Positions 7,820 to 17,324 of a stretch of 64,000 nt of DNA are shown here, one piece after another (position 1 is the stretch's first letter; each line of letters opens with the position of its first letter). Source of the DNA: Bryocella elongata (GTDB taxonomy: Bacteria; Acidobacteriota; Terriglobia; Terriglobales; Acidobacteriaceae). The stretch is taken from positions 1,302,001-1,366,000 of the forward strand of contig NZ_FNVA01000001.1 of the NCBI RefSeq assembly GCF_900108185.1. Direction: 5' to 3'. The translations under genes and the position numbers were made by a program. The notes below the pieces were generated by a model. The model saw nothing but the letters and a program-made list of their open reading frames with translations. It searched no databases and had not been told where the DNA came from.

Positions 7820-10072
7820 ATGCTCGAGACGGGATTTTCACACATGCGCGTGATTGATGTTGTGGTTGCGGTCTTCGTACTCGCGCTGGTGGCCATGGTT
7901 TGGGCAGTGCTGGCCATTGTGCAGGACGTCCGGCGTTCGCGCCGGCGCGCAAGACGTCTGCGTGAAGATGAGAGTTTCGCCAGTGGCAGTCTCGGTCTGG
8001 GACTGATCAACTCGCGCATCGACCTCATCCCCGAAGCCCCGGAGCTAAGCTTCCGCGACCCAGAATCACCTGCTGTTTCGGATGCAAGTGCTCCGGCAAT
8101 CCTCGCCGCAGAGCCAGAATCCGCAGCGGAGCAGTTTGTCGTTGAGACTGTCGCGCTCGGTTCTTCGCTCTCGGAGTCCGTCGTCGTGGCGGCCTCGCTC
8201 GAAGAAGAAGCCTCAAGTCGCACAACGGACGCTGAAATCAAGCTTCCCGACGGCAGCGACTTCCTCGACGCACAGTCCAGGTCAGGCTTCGAAGCTGTGA
8301 CCCCGGAACCAGCGATGGCTGCGCCTCAGCCGCTCGCGCCGACAGGCAGCATCTCCGACGAGACGGCGGCGGTCATCGCGTCCACCACGTTCTCCGCACC
8401 GTTCAGCTGGCCCACAAACAGCACGGCCACGCTTCCCGTCTCGGCTCCAGTTGCGGTCTCGCCGAGTTCCGACGTGGCTCCGGTCGCCATCCCGCAGGCG
8501 GCCGTCGCTCAGCCTGTCTCTGCTGTTGCGCCTGTCACTGCGGTGCCTGACATCGAAGAAGACGGTGAGTGGGAGACATCCCTGCTTCGCACGCTGAGCG
8601 GCGGAGACCGTGCTCTCCTGGCTCGCGCAAAGATGTCGGAGGCCTGGGAAGAGACGGCCATGCCGGACTTCGTCATGCCCTCGCGCAGCTTCCCGTCCGC
8701 GATCGTTACTCCCCGGGGCCAGATCACGTCAACGCTCTTCGGGGAACCGTTCACCTTCGAACCGCTCCGTTCCCAGCAGCTGATTGCACGCGGAGCCGAG
8801 ACCGGTCCGCTGCCGAAGCCACAGCGCTCTGCTGGAGCCCCAAAGGCACAGCCACAGGTGACGTGGTCTCCGACTCCCTTGACGCCCGAGCCCGCGATGG
8901 CAGTGGAGGCAAGCGCGGCGGTCGTGACCGCAGCCGCTGCATTCGTAGCCACTCCGGCAGCAAGCTCCTTCGGGCCGCCCGTCCTCGCGATTCTGCGAAC
9001 ACTGCCCGTCCCCGAAGAATCCTCAGCGCGAGCAGAGGCAGTCCCAAAGCCTCAAGCGCACGATATCCCGGCAGATCAGTCCGCAACACAGCCCGTGACC
9101 TTCGTCGAACCCAACGTGGCTCCGGCCAGAATGATGGTTCCGGTCCTCGCTCGAGCTGCGTCCTCTCCAGAGGTGATCGAAGTTGCGCCCACGACCCCGG
9201 AACCACTCGTCGAAGCGGAAGAGCTCCAGCCACTCTCGGCGATCTTTGTGCCGGTAATGGCTCGGGGACTTCCGCAACCCGCGATGGAAGTCGCGGAGAC
9301 AGCGCTGACCGTCGAAGAAGTGGTGCCGTTGCCGGCGACGGTGGCAACGGCGCCAGCGTGGCCGTTAGTGCTTTCCCGCACGGCATACACAACGGGAACA
9401 GTCTGGCAAGGTGAGTCATCCCAGTTCACGCACGCCGAAGTCCCGTCGGCTGTCGCGGATCTTGCCCAGATCAACCGTGGCACAGCAGCGCCCCACTCCG
9501 GAATCGCGCTGCCCCCGGCTCCTCTGGCCCATCCGGCGGAGGAGACCGAACTGCGCCCGGCAACTTCAAGTTTTGTAATCCCGGCGTCCGCGCCTGCAAG
9601 CTCTTTCGAGGCCGAAGACGACTCTTCCGAGCCAGTGATCGCACCGACCTTCCCGGTGTCTCACTCCTTTGGGTATCAGCCCGATTCCGGCAAGTCCGAT
9701 AAATCTGACAAGACGGTGCCCTTCCGGGTGCAGCGTCCAGCGCCTCCGCTGGTCCGTCCGCAGCAGGCCCAGACCGTCACCGGTGCGATTGCTGCGCTCC
9801 GCGAGGCCGGCATGGACTCGGGCATGTCTCACATCTCGCGGGCTCCGCGGCTAGGCTCGCCATCGCAGATCATGCCCCCCGGGCCCGCGTTCCACCGCGT
9901 GGCGCCGAAGCTCGCCGCCAACAGCTCCGGGCGTCACCTGGTCGCCCCGCTGCGCCGGCCCGATCTCTCCTCGTACTACAGCAAGGATCTCGGCGATTTG
10001 TCGGATCCCGTCGCTCCACGAGGACGCAATCGAGAACCACGAACTCCCGAAGAACAGAAGCGCCAGGCATAG
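7820..10072 (+). CDS. Large membrane-anchored Pro/Ala-rich protein of unknown function
   Basis: About 750 residues. I do not recognise a family. One membrane helix lies near the N-terminus (VIDVVVAVFVLALVAMVWAV), followed by a very basic stretch (RRSRRRARRLRE), so by the positive-inside rule the rest should be cytoplasmic. The remaining 700 residues are rich in Pro, Ala, Val, Ser and Glu and look largely disordered, with loosely repeated motifs such as VPVLARA and VPVMARG. The start is uncertain: TTG 7694, ATG 7820 or ATG 7844 are in frame, and the last two place the helix at the usual position. The coding frame is well supported by length and third-position G/C bias. A terminator is not obvious before bioY. 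Confidence 0.75.
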   Translation: MLETGFSHMRVIDVVVAVFVLALVAMVWAVLAIVQDVRRSRRRARRLREDESFASGSLGLGLINSRIDLIPEAPELSFRDPESPAVSDASAPAILAAEPESAAEQFVVETVALGSSLSESVVVAASLEEEASSRTTDAEIKLPDGSDFLDAQSRSGFEAVTPEPAMAAPQPLAPTGSISDETAAVIASTTFSAPFSWPTNSTATLPVSAPVAVSPSSDVAPVAIPQAAVAQPVSAVAPVTAVPDIEEDGEWETSLLRTLSGGDRALLARAKMSEAWEETAMPDFVMPSRSFPSAIVTPRGQITSTLFGEPFTFEPLRSQQLIARGAETGPLPKPQRSAGAPKAQPQVTWSPTPLTPEPAMAVEASAAVVTAAAAFVATPAASSFGPPVLAILRTLPVPEESSARAEAVPKPQAHDIPADQSATQPVTFVEPNVAPARMMVPVLARAASSPEVIEVAPTTPEPLVEAEELQPLSAIFVPVMARGLPQPAMEVAETALTVEEVVPLPATVATAPAWPLVLSRTAYTTGTVWQGESSQFTHAEVPSAVADLAQINRGTAAPHSGIALPPAPLAHPAEETELRPATSSFVIPASAPASSFEAEDDSSEPVIAPTFPVSHSFGYQPDSGKSDKSDKTVPFRVQRPAPPLVRPQQAQTVTGAIAALREAGMDSGMSHISRAPRLGSPSQIMPPGPAFHRVAPKLAANSSGRHLVAPLRRPDLSSYYSKDLGDLSDPVAPRGRNREPRTPEEQKRQA

Positions 10073-10136
10073 AGACTGGTTCCACAGCCTCACTGGGGAT
10101 GTTTCGCGACCCGGTTTGCGATAAGGTTTAACTGCT

Positions 10137-10757
10137 ATGTCGCAGACAGCCGTCTCGCCCCTTTCCGCTCCCCGTCCCACCCTGCGCTCGGTCACCGCGT
10201 CGCTGGCCGGTACGGTTCCCGGTCGCATCGCGCTTGGACTTGCCGCGACCCTCGTAGTCGCAGCCGCCGCGCATGTTGCCTTTCCCCTGCCGTTTACACC
10301 GGTACCCTTCATCCTGACGCCTCTCGCGGTACTCGCGGTCGGTCTAGCGTTTGGGCCGATGGGTGGATTCGCCGTCCTCGCCGCATATCTTCTGGAGGGC
10401 GCCTGCGGCCTGCCGGTCTTCAGCCCGACAGGTCCTGGCGGCGTTGCCCAATTGGTCGGCCCTACCGGGGGCTACCTGATGAGCTACCCTCTGGTCGCGA
10501 TGGTCGCCGGCCTCGCCACGCGGATGTCTCCGCGGATGCCGCGCTTCCTCGCCGCGACATTGAGCGGCGTCGCCGCGATGACGATTCTCTTCGCCTTCGG
10601 CGCCGGCTGGCTTGCCCACTGGAACGAGATCCTGGCCCCCGGCCATGTCTCGCTGCAACTCGTCGCCATGAGCGCCATCGTTCCATTTCTTCCCGGTGAG
10701 ATCGTCAAGGTGCTCGCCGCCGCCGGTATCTACAGCACCCTCCGGCGCAGCCGATAA
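10137..10757 (+). CDS. bioY: Biotin transporter BioY
   Basis: A 206-residue membrane protein with six predicted helices and the BioY hallmarks: FPLPFTPVPFILTPLAV near the N-terminus and SPTGPGGVAQLVGPTGGYL in the central part, which line the biotin site in the family. BioY is the S-component for biotin uptake, working alone or with an ECF energising module; no ecfA/ecfT genes are in this window. Biotin is the cofactor attached to AccB, encoded at 38402, but the genes are far apart. I could not identify a BirA operator upstream with confidence. Confidence 0.93.
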   Translation: MSQTAVSPLSAPRPTLRSVTASLAGTVPGRIALGLAATLVVAAAAHVAFPLPFTPVPFILTPLAVLAVGLAFGPMGGFAVLAAYLLEGACGLPVFSPTGPGGVAQLVGPTGGYLMSYPLVAMVAGLATRMSPRMPRFLAATLSGVAAMTILFAFGAGWLAHWNEILAPGHVSLQLVAMSAIVPFLPGEIVKVLAAAGIYSTLRRSR

Positions 10758-10839
10758 CCTTCGCTCTCCGCCCGTCGCAACCCTTTGACCGTTGGTCATC
10801 GAAACACAGGAACCGCCCCTTTTCAGGCTTAAGGAATTC

Positions 10840-11694
10840 ATGTCTACCGCACCAGCAGCAGTCCGCGAAATCACCATTGCTCACAGCCCCGACTCCGATG
10901 ACGCCTTCATGTTCTATGGCCTGGCCACGAACAAGGTCCGCGTCCCGGGCTACAAATTCACCCACACGTTGACCGACATCGAGACCCTGAACCGCAAGGC
11001 GATGACCGAGCAGACGTATGACGTGACGGCGATCAGCTTCCACGCCTATCCGTACCTGCAGGAGCACTACACACTGATGGCCTGCGGTGGGTCGGTGGGT
11101 GAGAACTACGGCCCCATGATCGTGGCCCCGCGTGAGTACACGCTCGACGAGATCAAGAAGGTGAAGATCGCCGTCCCGGGCACGCTGACCACCGCGTACC
11201 TCGCGCTGAAGCTCTTCGCACCGGAGATCGAGACGGTCACCGTCGACTTCGACAAGATCATCCCTGCGGTTCTTGCAGGTGAATTTGAAGCCGGCCTCAT
11301 CATCCACGAAGGCCAGCTCACGTATGGCCGCGAGGGCCTGCGCAAGATCATCGACATGGGCGTGTGGTGGAAGGAGCAGACCGGTCTCCCGCTGCCGCTG
11401 GGTGGCAACGCGATTCGCCGCTCGCTGGGCACCGAGGTCCAGAAGGTCACCACGCAGGCTCTTCGCGATTCGATCCAGCACGCGCTGGACAACCGCGACC
11501 AGGCGCTGGAGTACGCGATGCAGTTTGCCCGCGACCTCGATACCCGCGACGCCAACCGCTTCGTCGGCATGTACGTGAACGAGCGCACGCTGGACTTCGG
11601 TCCCGACGGCCGCGAGGCCATCAGGAAGCTGCTCGATATGGGCTACGAGCGCGGCATCATTCCGCACAAGGCCAACGTCGACTTCGTCGATTAA
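10840..11694 (+). CDS. MqnA/MqnD-like menaquinone-futalosine or substrate-binding family protein
   Basis: A 284-residue protein of the MqnA/MqnD/periplasmic-binding fold. The N-terminal motif is AHSPDSDDAFMFYGL, where classical MqnD proteins have a SPCPNDTF-type motif. Other family-like segments are VPGTLTTAYLALKLF and FEAGLIIHEGQLTY. There is no signal peptide, so it should be a cytoplasmic enzyme rather than a transporter subunit. MqnD makes 1,4-dihydroxy-6-naphthoate in the futalosine route to menaquinone, and that is the best functional guess. The start is ATG 10840 with AAGGA at 10831-10835; a TTG at 10792 is less likely. No other mqn gene is adjacent. Confidence 0.75.
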   Translation: MSTAPAAVREITIAHSPDSDDAFMFYGLATNKVRVPGYKFTHTLTDIETLNRKAMTEQTYDVTAISFHAYPYLQEHYTLMACGGSVGENYGPMIVAPREYTLDEIKKVKIAVPGTLTTAYLALKLFAPEIETVTVDFDKIIPAVLAGEFEAGLIIHEGQLTYGREGLRKIIDMGVWWKEQTGLPLPLGGNAIRRSLGTEVQKVTTQALRDSIQHALDNRDQALEYAMQFARDLDTRDANRFVGMYVNERTLDFGPDGREAIRKLLDMGYERGIIPHKANVDFVD

Positions 11695-11758
11695 TTTTCC
11701 CTTCAGCAACAGCACCCAAATTCCACGGTCGGCATCTTTGTTTGTAAGAGGTGCCACC

Positions 11759-11965
11759 GTGGAATCACTGCTTAAGGGTCAGTGCGGTCTGTGCGTTCAT
11801 TTCGGCGAGTCACACATTGGTACGCCGATGCTGGTCTCCATCACCACTAGCCGAAGCGCCGATGTGAAGTTGCTGGATGAGTGTGGGCATCCACGCCACG
11901 CCACTCTTCGCCTGAAGGTCACCCCGATCTCAGGTTGCGACGGATTCTTCCCCGCGGCTGCCTAG
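11759..11965 (+). CDS. Small Cys-containing conserved-looking protein
   Basis: A 68-residue protein with four cysteines: CGLC near the N-terminus (followed by HFGESH), then LLDECGHPRH, then SGCDGF near the C-terminus. The spacing and accompanying histidines suggest a small metal-binding (zinc-ribbon-like) protein, but I recognise no named family. The start is GTG 11759 with AGAGGT at 11747-11752, six bases upstream; an in-frame TTG at 11738 is the alternative. It sits between the mqn-like gene and the oppositely oriented tRNA-Lys. Composition is slightly lower in G+C than its neighbours. Confidence 0.65.
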   Translation: MESLLKGQCGLCVHFGESHIGTPMLVSITTSRSADVKLLDECGHPRHATLRLKVTPISGCDGFFPAAA

Positions 11966-12109
11966 GCAACCGCTTCGTTTTCAGCCAGAAGGACTCTTGG
12001 CTCGGCGATCTCTGCGTTCATGGCGATGCCACTCAATGGGAACCAGACAAAGTTCCCAGCCTGATGCTCTTCGCTGAATATCGACCGTATGGGAATCTTG
12101 AAGGAAGGA

Positions 12110-12185
12110 ATGGTGGACGCGGTAGGGATCGAACCTACGACCAGTCGATTAAGAGTCGAATGCTCTACCAGCTGAGCTACGCGTC
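12110..12185 (-). tRNA. tRNA-Lys (anticodon CTT)
   Basis: Reading the minus strand gives a 76-base tRNA with encoded CCA. The acceptor stem is a perfect 7-bp pair (GGACGCG with CGCGTCC), followed by discriminator A and CCA at 12112-12110. The D arm contains AGCTCAGCTGGTAGAGC, the anticodon loop is CTCTTAA with anticodon CTT, and the T arm contains GGTTCGATCC. It therefore reads AAG lysine codons. It stands alone between two convergent or unrelated protein genes. Confidence 0.97.
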
Positions 12186-12396
12186 CAGACCTTGTGCCCT
12201 GCCCCGGGAGGGGAGAGCGAACCTCAACACACATGTTGCGTCAGGGTTCAGTTGCGCGCGGGGAATCATCACCGCACTTAGAGAAGTATAGCACGGGAAT
12301 TCGACTCGATGCGAGAGGCTGTGGATCGCTTTGCATCGGCCACCGGCAGCCGTGCAGGCGCCACCTATTCGCTAGCGAGTCGAGGTACCAGCCAGA

Positions 12397-13428
12397 TCAG
12401 TTCCCCGCCCACGCCATGCCGTCGGCCTTCTCTCCCACGTTGATGGTTGCGACCATCTTCCAGCTTGCTGTGTCGATGACATTGACGATGTGGCTGGCCT
12501 CGCAGGAGACGTACGCGAGCTTGCCATCGGGCCGCACCAGCACCTCCTGCGGCTTGGGGCCTACGGGGATGGTACGCAGCACCTTCCATGTCTTCAGGTA
12601 GATGACAGCCAGCTGATTTCCGGTCATCAGGGTCAGCAGCAGCAACTTGCCATCACGCGTCACGGTACCACCGTAGCCGGGCGTCGGCAGATCGACCCAG
12701 CGAGCAATGGCATTGGTCCTGGAGTCTATGACCGCGAGCCGCGGCGTGACCTGGTCCGACGTGAAGACCCAGCGGTCATCCGGCGTGATCGAAATGCGCT
12801 GTGTGTTCGTCGAGATGGGAATGCGCGTGATGAGCTTCCGGTTCTCGAGGTCCAGCACGGAGACGGTACCTGAGCCAACGTTGGCGGTGTAACCGCGTTT
12901 GCCGTCGTGGCTCAGTACCAGCATGTGCGACTGCTCTTCGCCCGTGGGGATTGACCCTACGATCTTCTTGGTGCGCGGATCGATGATCGTCACGGCCTTG
13001 TCGAGCTCCGTCGTCACGTAGAGCAGTCCGGTGTGCGGCTCCCACAGCACGCAATGCGGCCGTACCGCGTGATCGAAGACGATGCGGTCCGCGATCTTCT
13101 GCTGCGCGAGGTCAACGATGAGGATGACGTTGCCGTCCGTACCGACCTTGCCCACGCCGACGTCGCTATAGAGCGGCAGATAAGCGAAGTGGCCGTCAGG
13201 TGAGGTCGCGACCTCGTGCCCAAACATCTTCGGCACACCTTCCGGCAGTGCGACGATCTGCATGTTCGTCGCAGGATCGACGAGGCTCAGCGAAGCGTCG
13301 CCCTGGTTGGCGACCAGGAGCAGAGACCGCTGCGGAGTGGCCGCGCGCGCGATGCTACCGGCAAGCACGAACAACGGAGCGATAGCCATGACGAGGACGG
13401 AGCGATGGTGACGACGAATAGGCGGCAT
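12397..13428 (-). CDS. Exported YVTN-type beta-propeller protein
   Basis: A 343-residue protein with an N-terminal signal sequence (after a basic PIRRHHRS start) and about seven repeated blades. Repeats have the form of YVTN/40-residue beta-propellers: LVANQGDASLSLVDPAT, YVTTELDKAVTIIDP, YTANVGSGTVSVLDLE, YVSCEASHIVNVID. Such proteins are exported or surface-exposed propellers, and some bind heme d1 or sugars, but no catalytic motif is visible here. I chose ATG 13428 because the signal peptide begins there; an in-frame start at 13491 adds 21 residues without a signal. It has no co-directional neighbour. Confidence 0.88.
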   Translation of the reverse strand: MPPIRRHHRSVLVMAIAPLFVLAGSIARAATPQRSLLLVANQGDASLSLVDPATNMQIVALPEGVPKMFGHEVATSPDGHFAYLPLYSDVGVGKVGTDGNVILIVDLAQQKIADRIVFDHAVRPHCVLWEPHTGLLYVTTELDKAVTIIDPRTKKIVGSIPTGEEQSHMLVLSHDGKRGYTANVGSGTVSVLDLENRKLITRIPISTNTQRISITPDDRWVFTSDQVTPRLAVIDSRTNAIARWVDLPTPGYGGTVTRDGKLLLLTLMTGNQLAVIYLKTWKVLRTIPVGPKPQEVLVRPDGKLAYVSCEASHIVNVIDTASWKMVATINVGEKADGMAWAGN

Positions 13429-13905
13429 ACGTTTGGGTGCCCATCCTACCGCAGACCGGGGACGAGCGGCAGGTATCAGAGCGTAGCGCACGCCGTGCGG
13501 GCTGACCCGATCACGTGGAAGCAGGAAACGCGCGGCCCCGAGAGAACGTTTCCATAAATATGCCGTCCGCCATGAAAATCATCACCTCGCTCACTGCCCG
13601 GAAAATCGTTCCGCATGCTGGGAGTGCCACCACCTCGTTTCAGCTTGCAACGATGGGCAGCGATCTGCATCTCGTACGGTCTGAAATGGCAGTTTCTTCA
13701 ATACTGGAGCGGGTTTGGCCCAAGTTACCCTCCTGCCCGCATAGCGGAATCCGCGAAGCAGCCCCCTTGCAGCGCAACGTGCGATTGACAGTGCATCGCG
13801 CCGTACCTAGGTTGGCTGCCATTCCCGCGGAAGGTATCGAGACGGTTTGCTCCACACGAACTCTCCTCTCACCGCAAGGGACAGGAAGCGAAACGAGGAA
13901 TGGCG
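13429..13905. other. Intergenic region between divergent genes
   Basis: About 480 bases without a convincing gene. It must hold the promoters of the YVTN gene (minus strand) and of TonB-dependent receptor 1 (plus strand). The only promoter-like element I can point to is the TTGACA box listed separately. Short open frames here have no ribosome-binding site and no recognisable product. Confidence 0.6.
13785..13813 (+). promoter_or_regulatory. Candidate sigma-70-type promoter for TonB-dependent receptor 1
   Basis: A perfect TTGACA lies at 13785-13790. With a 17-base spacer the -10 position is TAGGTT (13808-13813), which matches the TATAAT consensus at only three positions. It points toward the receptor gene, leaving a leader of about 85 bases. 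Assignment is by eye only. Confidence 0.3.
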
Positions 13906-16900
13906 ATGACACGCAGACTTTGGATTTGGCTGCTGGTGGCGGCAGCGACGCTGTTAGGTCCGGCGGCTTACGCGCAGAACACCACCGGAACGATCACCGG
14001 ACGAGCCACAGACCCCACCGGTGCTGTCGTGCCCAACGCGAAGGTGGCCATCACCAACACCGGCACCGGAGCGACTCGCACGGTGACGACCGACGGCAGC
14101 GGCGACTACACCGCCACGCTGCTGCTGCCCGGCACCTACACGGTCTCCATCTCGGCGTCGGGCTTCAAGACCGATGAGAGAAAGGGTGTGGGACTCGAGA
14201 TCGACCAGACCGTGCGCGTGAACGCAGCGCTGCAGCTGGGCGAAATGAGCGAGAAGGTCGAGGTAGACGCGACCGCCCTCACCCTCGATACAGACACTTC
14301 CTCCATCGGCCAGGTCATCGAGCGGAAGCAGATCAACGACCTTCCGCTCAACGGCCGCAACTTCGTCAACCTGCTCTTCCTCGAACCCGGCGCGGTCACC
14401 ACCGGCGGCGAGCAGTCCACCTATCGCTATGGCGTGGGCGATGCCATCAGCATTGGAGGCGGCGTCAGCGCGTCCAACAGCTTCACCCTCGATGGCACCA
14501 CGATCACCGACACCGCGTATGACACGCCTGCGTTTGCCATCTCACTGGATGCCGTCCAGGAGTTCAAGATGCAGGAGAAGAACTACTCCGCGGAGTATGG
14601 CTTCGGTTCCAACCAGGTGAACTTCTCCACGCGCGCCGGCACCAACAGCCTGCACGGTTCAGTCTTCGAGTTCATCCGCAACACCGCAGTCGATGCGCGG
14701 GACTGGTTCAACGTGAAGCCACAGCCGGTCGCTCCGCTGAAGCAGAACCAGTTCGGCTACTCGCTGGGCGGCCCCATCCGCATCCCACACATCTACAACG
14801 GCAAGGACCGGACCTTCTTCTTCGCCAACTACGAGGGTCTCCGCATCCGAACGCAACAGACAATCACCGGCAACATGCCGCAGCCTGCAGAGCTCACGGG
14901 CGTCTTCCAGACCTCAACCTTCACGAGCAACGCCACGGCGACCATCGTCGATCCGCTGACGGGGCTTCCCTTCCCGACCAATAGCAATGGCGCCTATGTG
15001 ATCCCGCAGAGCCGCATCTCCCGGCTCGGACAGCTCGCAGCCAGCAAGCTCTTCGCGACACCGAATGTCACTGGCAACGCCGCGTACAACTACATCACCA
15101 ACTCGCCTTCGACGGTGAACGAAGATCAGCAGACCTATCGCATCGACCAGGTCCTGGGCAGCAAGGACTCGATGTTCGTGCGCGGTACCTATGCGAGCGT
15201 CTTCGTCGTGCAGCCCGCCATCACCAAGTACACCTCGCAGCAGCAGAACCAGCAGACGCGGAACTACCAGATCACCGAGACCCACATCTTCACGCCGAAC
15301 TTCGTGAACCAGGCGCGCATCGGCTATCTCGAAGCGCAGGTTCTGCGGCTGGGCTACGTCGTCGATCCGACAGATGCAAGCTCGCTGGGCCTCGTGAACA
15401 ACTTCAAGATGGTCGACGCGGACTATCCGGTCATCTCACTCGGTATTGGTCTCTCGCAGACAGCCGCGGGCAGCGCGACGCAAACGCTCAGCACCGTTGG
15501 CGGACCTGCGAACCTGCCCACCGGCAGCCTGCAGCCGGCATGGGACCTCTCCGACTCCGTGAGCTACACCCATGGCAAGCACACGTTGTCCTTTGGTTTC
15601 ACCTATCGCGACGTGGTGCTGGATCGCCAAAGCACGGTGAACCCGCTGGGCAACTACAGCTTCAGCGGCATCCTCTCGCACAACGAGATTGCCGACCTGC
15701 TGCTGGGCAATCCTGCATCGACGACCATCGCCCAGCCCGGCCCCATCTCCAACGTGTTGACGGGCAACTCCGTGCACCTTCACTTCAAGATGATGGCGCC
15801 CTACATCGCAGACGACTGGAAGGTGAGCGACAAGCTGACGCTCAACCTTGGCATGCGCTATGACTTTCAGACGATTCCGTATGAGGAGCAGAACCACCTC
15901 GCGTGGTTCAATCCCAGCGGCGCGGGCGGGCTCTACATGGCCAACCAGTCCGTGGTGACGAACTACGGAGGAACGCTCTACACCTACAACGGCATGCGTG
16001 GCCCGGGACCCGCGCAGAAGAATGTGCTCGCGCCACGGATCGGCTTTGCGTTCCGCCCCTTCACGAATCGCGGGCTGGTGGTGCGCGGTGGCTACGGCAT
16101 CTACTACGACCAGTTCGAGACCAACGAGTTCGTCTCTTCGACCGCGGTCTATCCCTTCGCGCCGACGTACTCCTATGTGTCCACGCCCGGAGGAACCATC
16201 TACGAGACGGACACCATGTTCCCCGCGACGTCCCTCGCTGGTGTAACGACAGCGACCTTCGCGAACTCGCTGCTGCAGATCGCAGCACCCAAAAAGCTCA
16301 ATCCCTACGCGCAGCAGTTCTCCTTCGGCGTGGAGCAGCAGCTGGGCCCGAAGATGGTGGCCTCGGTGGAGTACGTCGGCGACACCGGTACGCACCTGAA
16401 CATCCGCACGAACGCCAACCAGCCAACCCAGTGCCTGCTGGCCAATGGCTGCGATCCTACGCTCGCGGCGAACCAGTCCGTGGCCGGTCGTCTCCCGCGC
16501 CGCAGCTACAAGAACTTTGGCCAGATGATCATTGAGGACTGGAGCGGCTTCTCCAACTACAACGCGATGAACGTGAAGGTGCAGCGCCGCTCGCACGACC
16601 TCACCGGAACGATCGCCTATACCTGGTCGAAGATGCTCGACATCAAGTCAGCCGCCGCGGCGGTGACGGGCGATGCTGGTGGCCCCTACGGCTTTCAGAA
16701 CTTCTTCTGCCGTCAGTGTGACTACGCCCGCTCGGACTATGACGTAGGCAATCGCATCGCGGCGAACTTCGTCTACAACCTTCCCTTCGGCCAGGGCGAG
16801 CACTTCGGCGGCACGGTGGGGCATGGAATGAACCTGCTGATCGGGGGCTGGCAGCTCAACGCGATCGGCTCGGTGCAGGGCGGTTTTCCGTTCTCGATGA

Positions 16901-17319
16901 GTGCGACGGATGCCTGCAACGGTTGCAACGAGGCCAACGGAGAGCGCGCCAACCTCGTCGGCAATCCCTTTCCCGCGGGCTTCGTCAAGAACGTCAACCA
17001 CTGGTTCAGCCAGACGGCCTTCGCGGAGCCGGCTGCAGGGTTCTTCGGCAACAGCAGCCGCAACGTGATTCGCGGGCCCGGCATCCAGTCGCTGGACATG
17101 AGCGCCTTCAAGACGCTGCACTTCGAGCACCTCGAAGTTTCGCTGCGGTTCGAATCCTTCAACGTCCTCAACCACCCGCAGTTCTCCGATCCCAACTCCT
17201 CGGTGACCGTCATGCAGGGCGGCACCATCCCCAGCAACTACACCCTGGGCACGATCACCTCGACCAACGGCAAGGTCCCGCACCGCGAGAACCAGGGCGG
17301 GGTGAGGATCACGTTCTAG
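13906..17319 (+). CDS. TonB-dependent receptor with carboxypeptidase-regulatory-like domain (1)
   Basis: A 1137-residue outer-membrane receptor of the Oar-like type typical of Acidobacteria. The signal peptide ends at about AAYAQ. A carboxypeptidase-regulatory-like domain follows (TGTITGRATDPTGAVVPNAKV, residues about 25-110), then a plug domain with the conserved LPLNGRNFVNLLFLEPG and NSFTLDGTTITD, then a large beta-barrel ending in an aromatic residue (GGVRITF). Family members import large substrates, often glycans, using the TonB system. The start is ATG 13906 with GAGGA at 13895-13899; ATG 13900 is too close to it. No SusD-like partner is present. Ligand unknown. Confidence 0.93.
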   Translation: MTRRLWIWLLVAAATLLGPAAYAQNTTGTITGRATDPTGAVVPNAKVAITNTGTGATRTVTTDGSGDYTATLLLPGTYTVSISASGFKTDERKGVGLEIDQTVRVNAALQLGEMSEKVEVDATALTLDTDTSSIGQVIERKQINDLPLNGRNFVNLLFLEPGAVTTGGEQSTYRYGVGDAISIGGGVSASNSFTLDGTTITDTAYDTPAFAISLDAVQEFKMQEKNYSAEYGFGSNQVNFSTRAGTNSLHGSVFEFIRNTAVDARDWFNVKPQPVAPLKQNQFGYSLGGPIRIPHIYNGKDRTFFFANYEGLRIRTQQTITGNMPQPAELTGVFQTSTFTSNATATIVDPLTGLPFPTNSNGAYVIPQSRISRLGQLAASKLFATPNVTGNAAYNYITNSPSTVNEDQQTYRIDQVLGSKDSMFVRGTYASVFVVQPAITKYTSQQQNQQTRNYQITETHIFTPNFVNQARIGYLEAQVLRLGYVVDPTDASSLGLVNNFKMVDADYPVISLGIGLSQTAAGSATQTLSTVGGPANLPTGSLQPAWDLSDSVSYTHGKHTLSFGFTYRDVVLDRQSTVNPLGNYSFSGILSHNEIADLLLGNPASTTIAQPGPISNVLTGNSVHLHFKMMAPYIADDWKVSDKLTLNLGMRYDFQTIPYEEQNHLAWFNPSGAGGLYMANQSVVTNYGGTLYTYNGMRGPGPAQKNVLAPRIGFAFRPFTNRGLVVRGGYGIYYDQFETNEFVSSTAVYPFAPTYSYVSTPGGTIYETDTMFPATSLAGVTTATFANSLLQIAAPKKLNPYAQQFSFGVEQQLGPKMVASVEYVGDTGTHLNIRTNANQPTQCLLANGCDPTLAANQSVAGRLPRRSYKNFGQMIIEDWSGFSNYNAMNVKVQRRSHDLTGTIAYTWSKMLDIKSAAAAVTGDAGGPYGFQNFFCRQCDYARSDYDVGNRIAANFVYNLPFGQGEHFGGTVGHGMNLLIGGWQLNAIGSVQGGFPFSMSATDACNGCNEANGERANLVGNPFPAGFVKNVNHWFSQTAFAEPAAGFFGNSSRNVIRGPGIQSLDMSAFKTLHFEHLEVSLRFESFNVLNHPQFSDPNSSVTVMQGGTIPSNYTLGTITSTNGKVPHRENQGGVRITF

Positions 17320-17324
17320 TAGCA

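Noticed and set aside
15436..16596. Long minus-strand frame inside TonB-dependent receptor 1
   Set aside because: Antisense shadow of the receptor with Arg/His-rich low-complexity translation.
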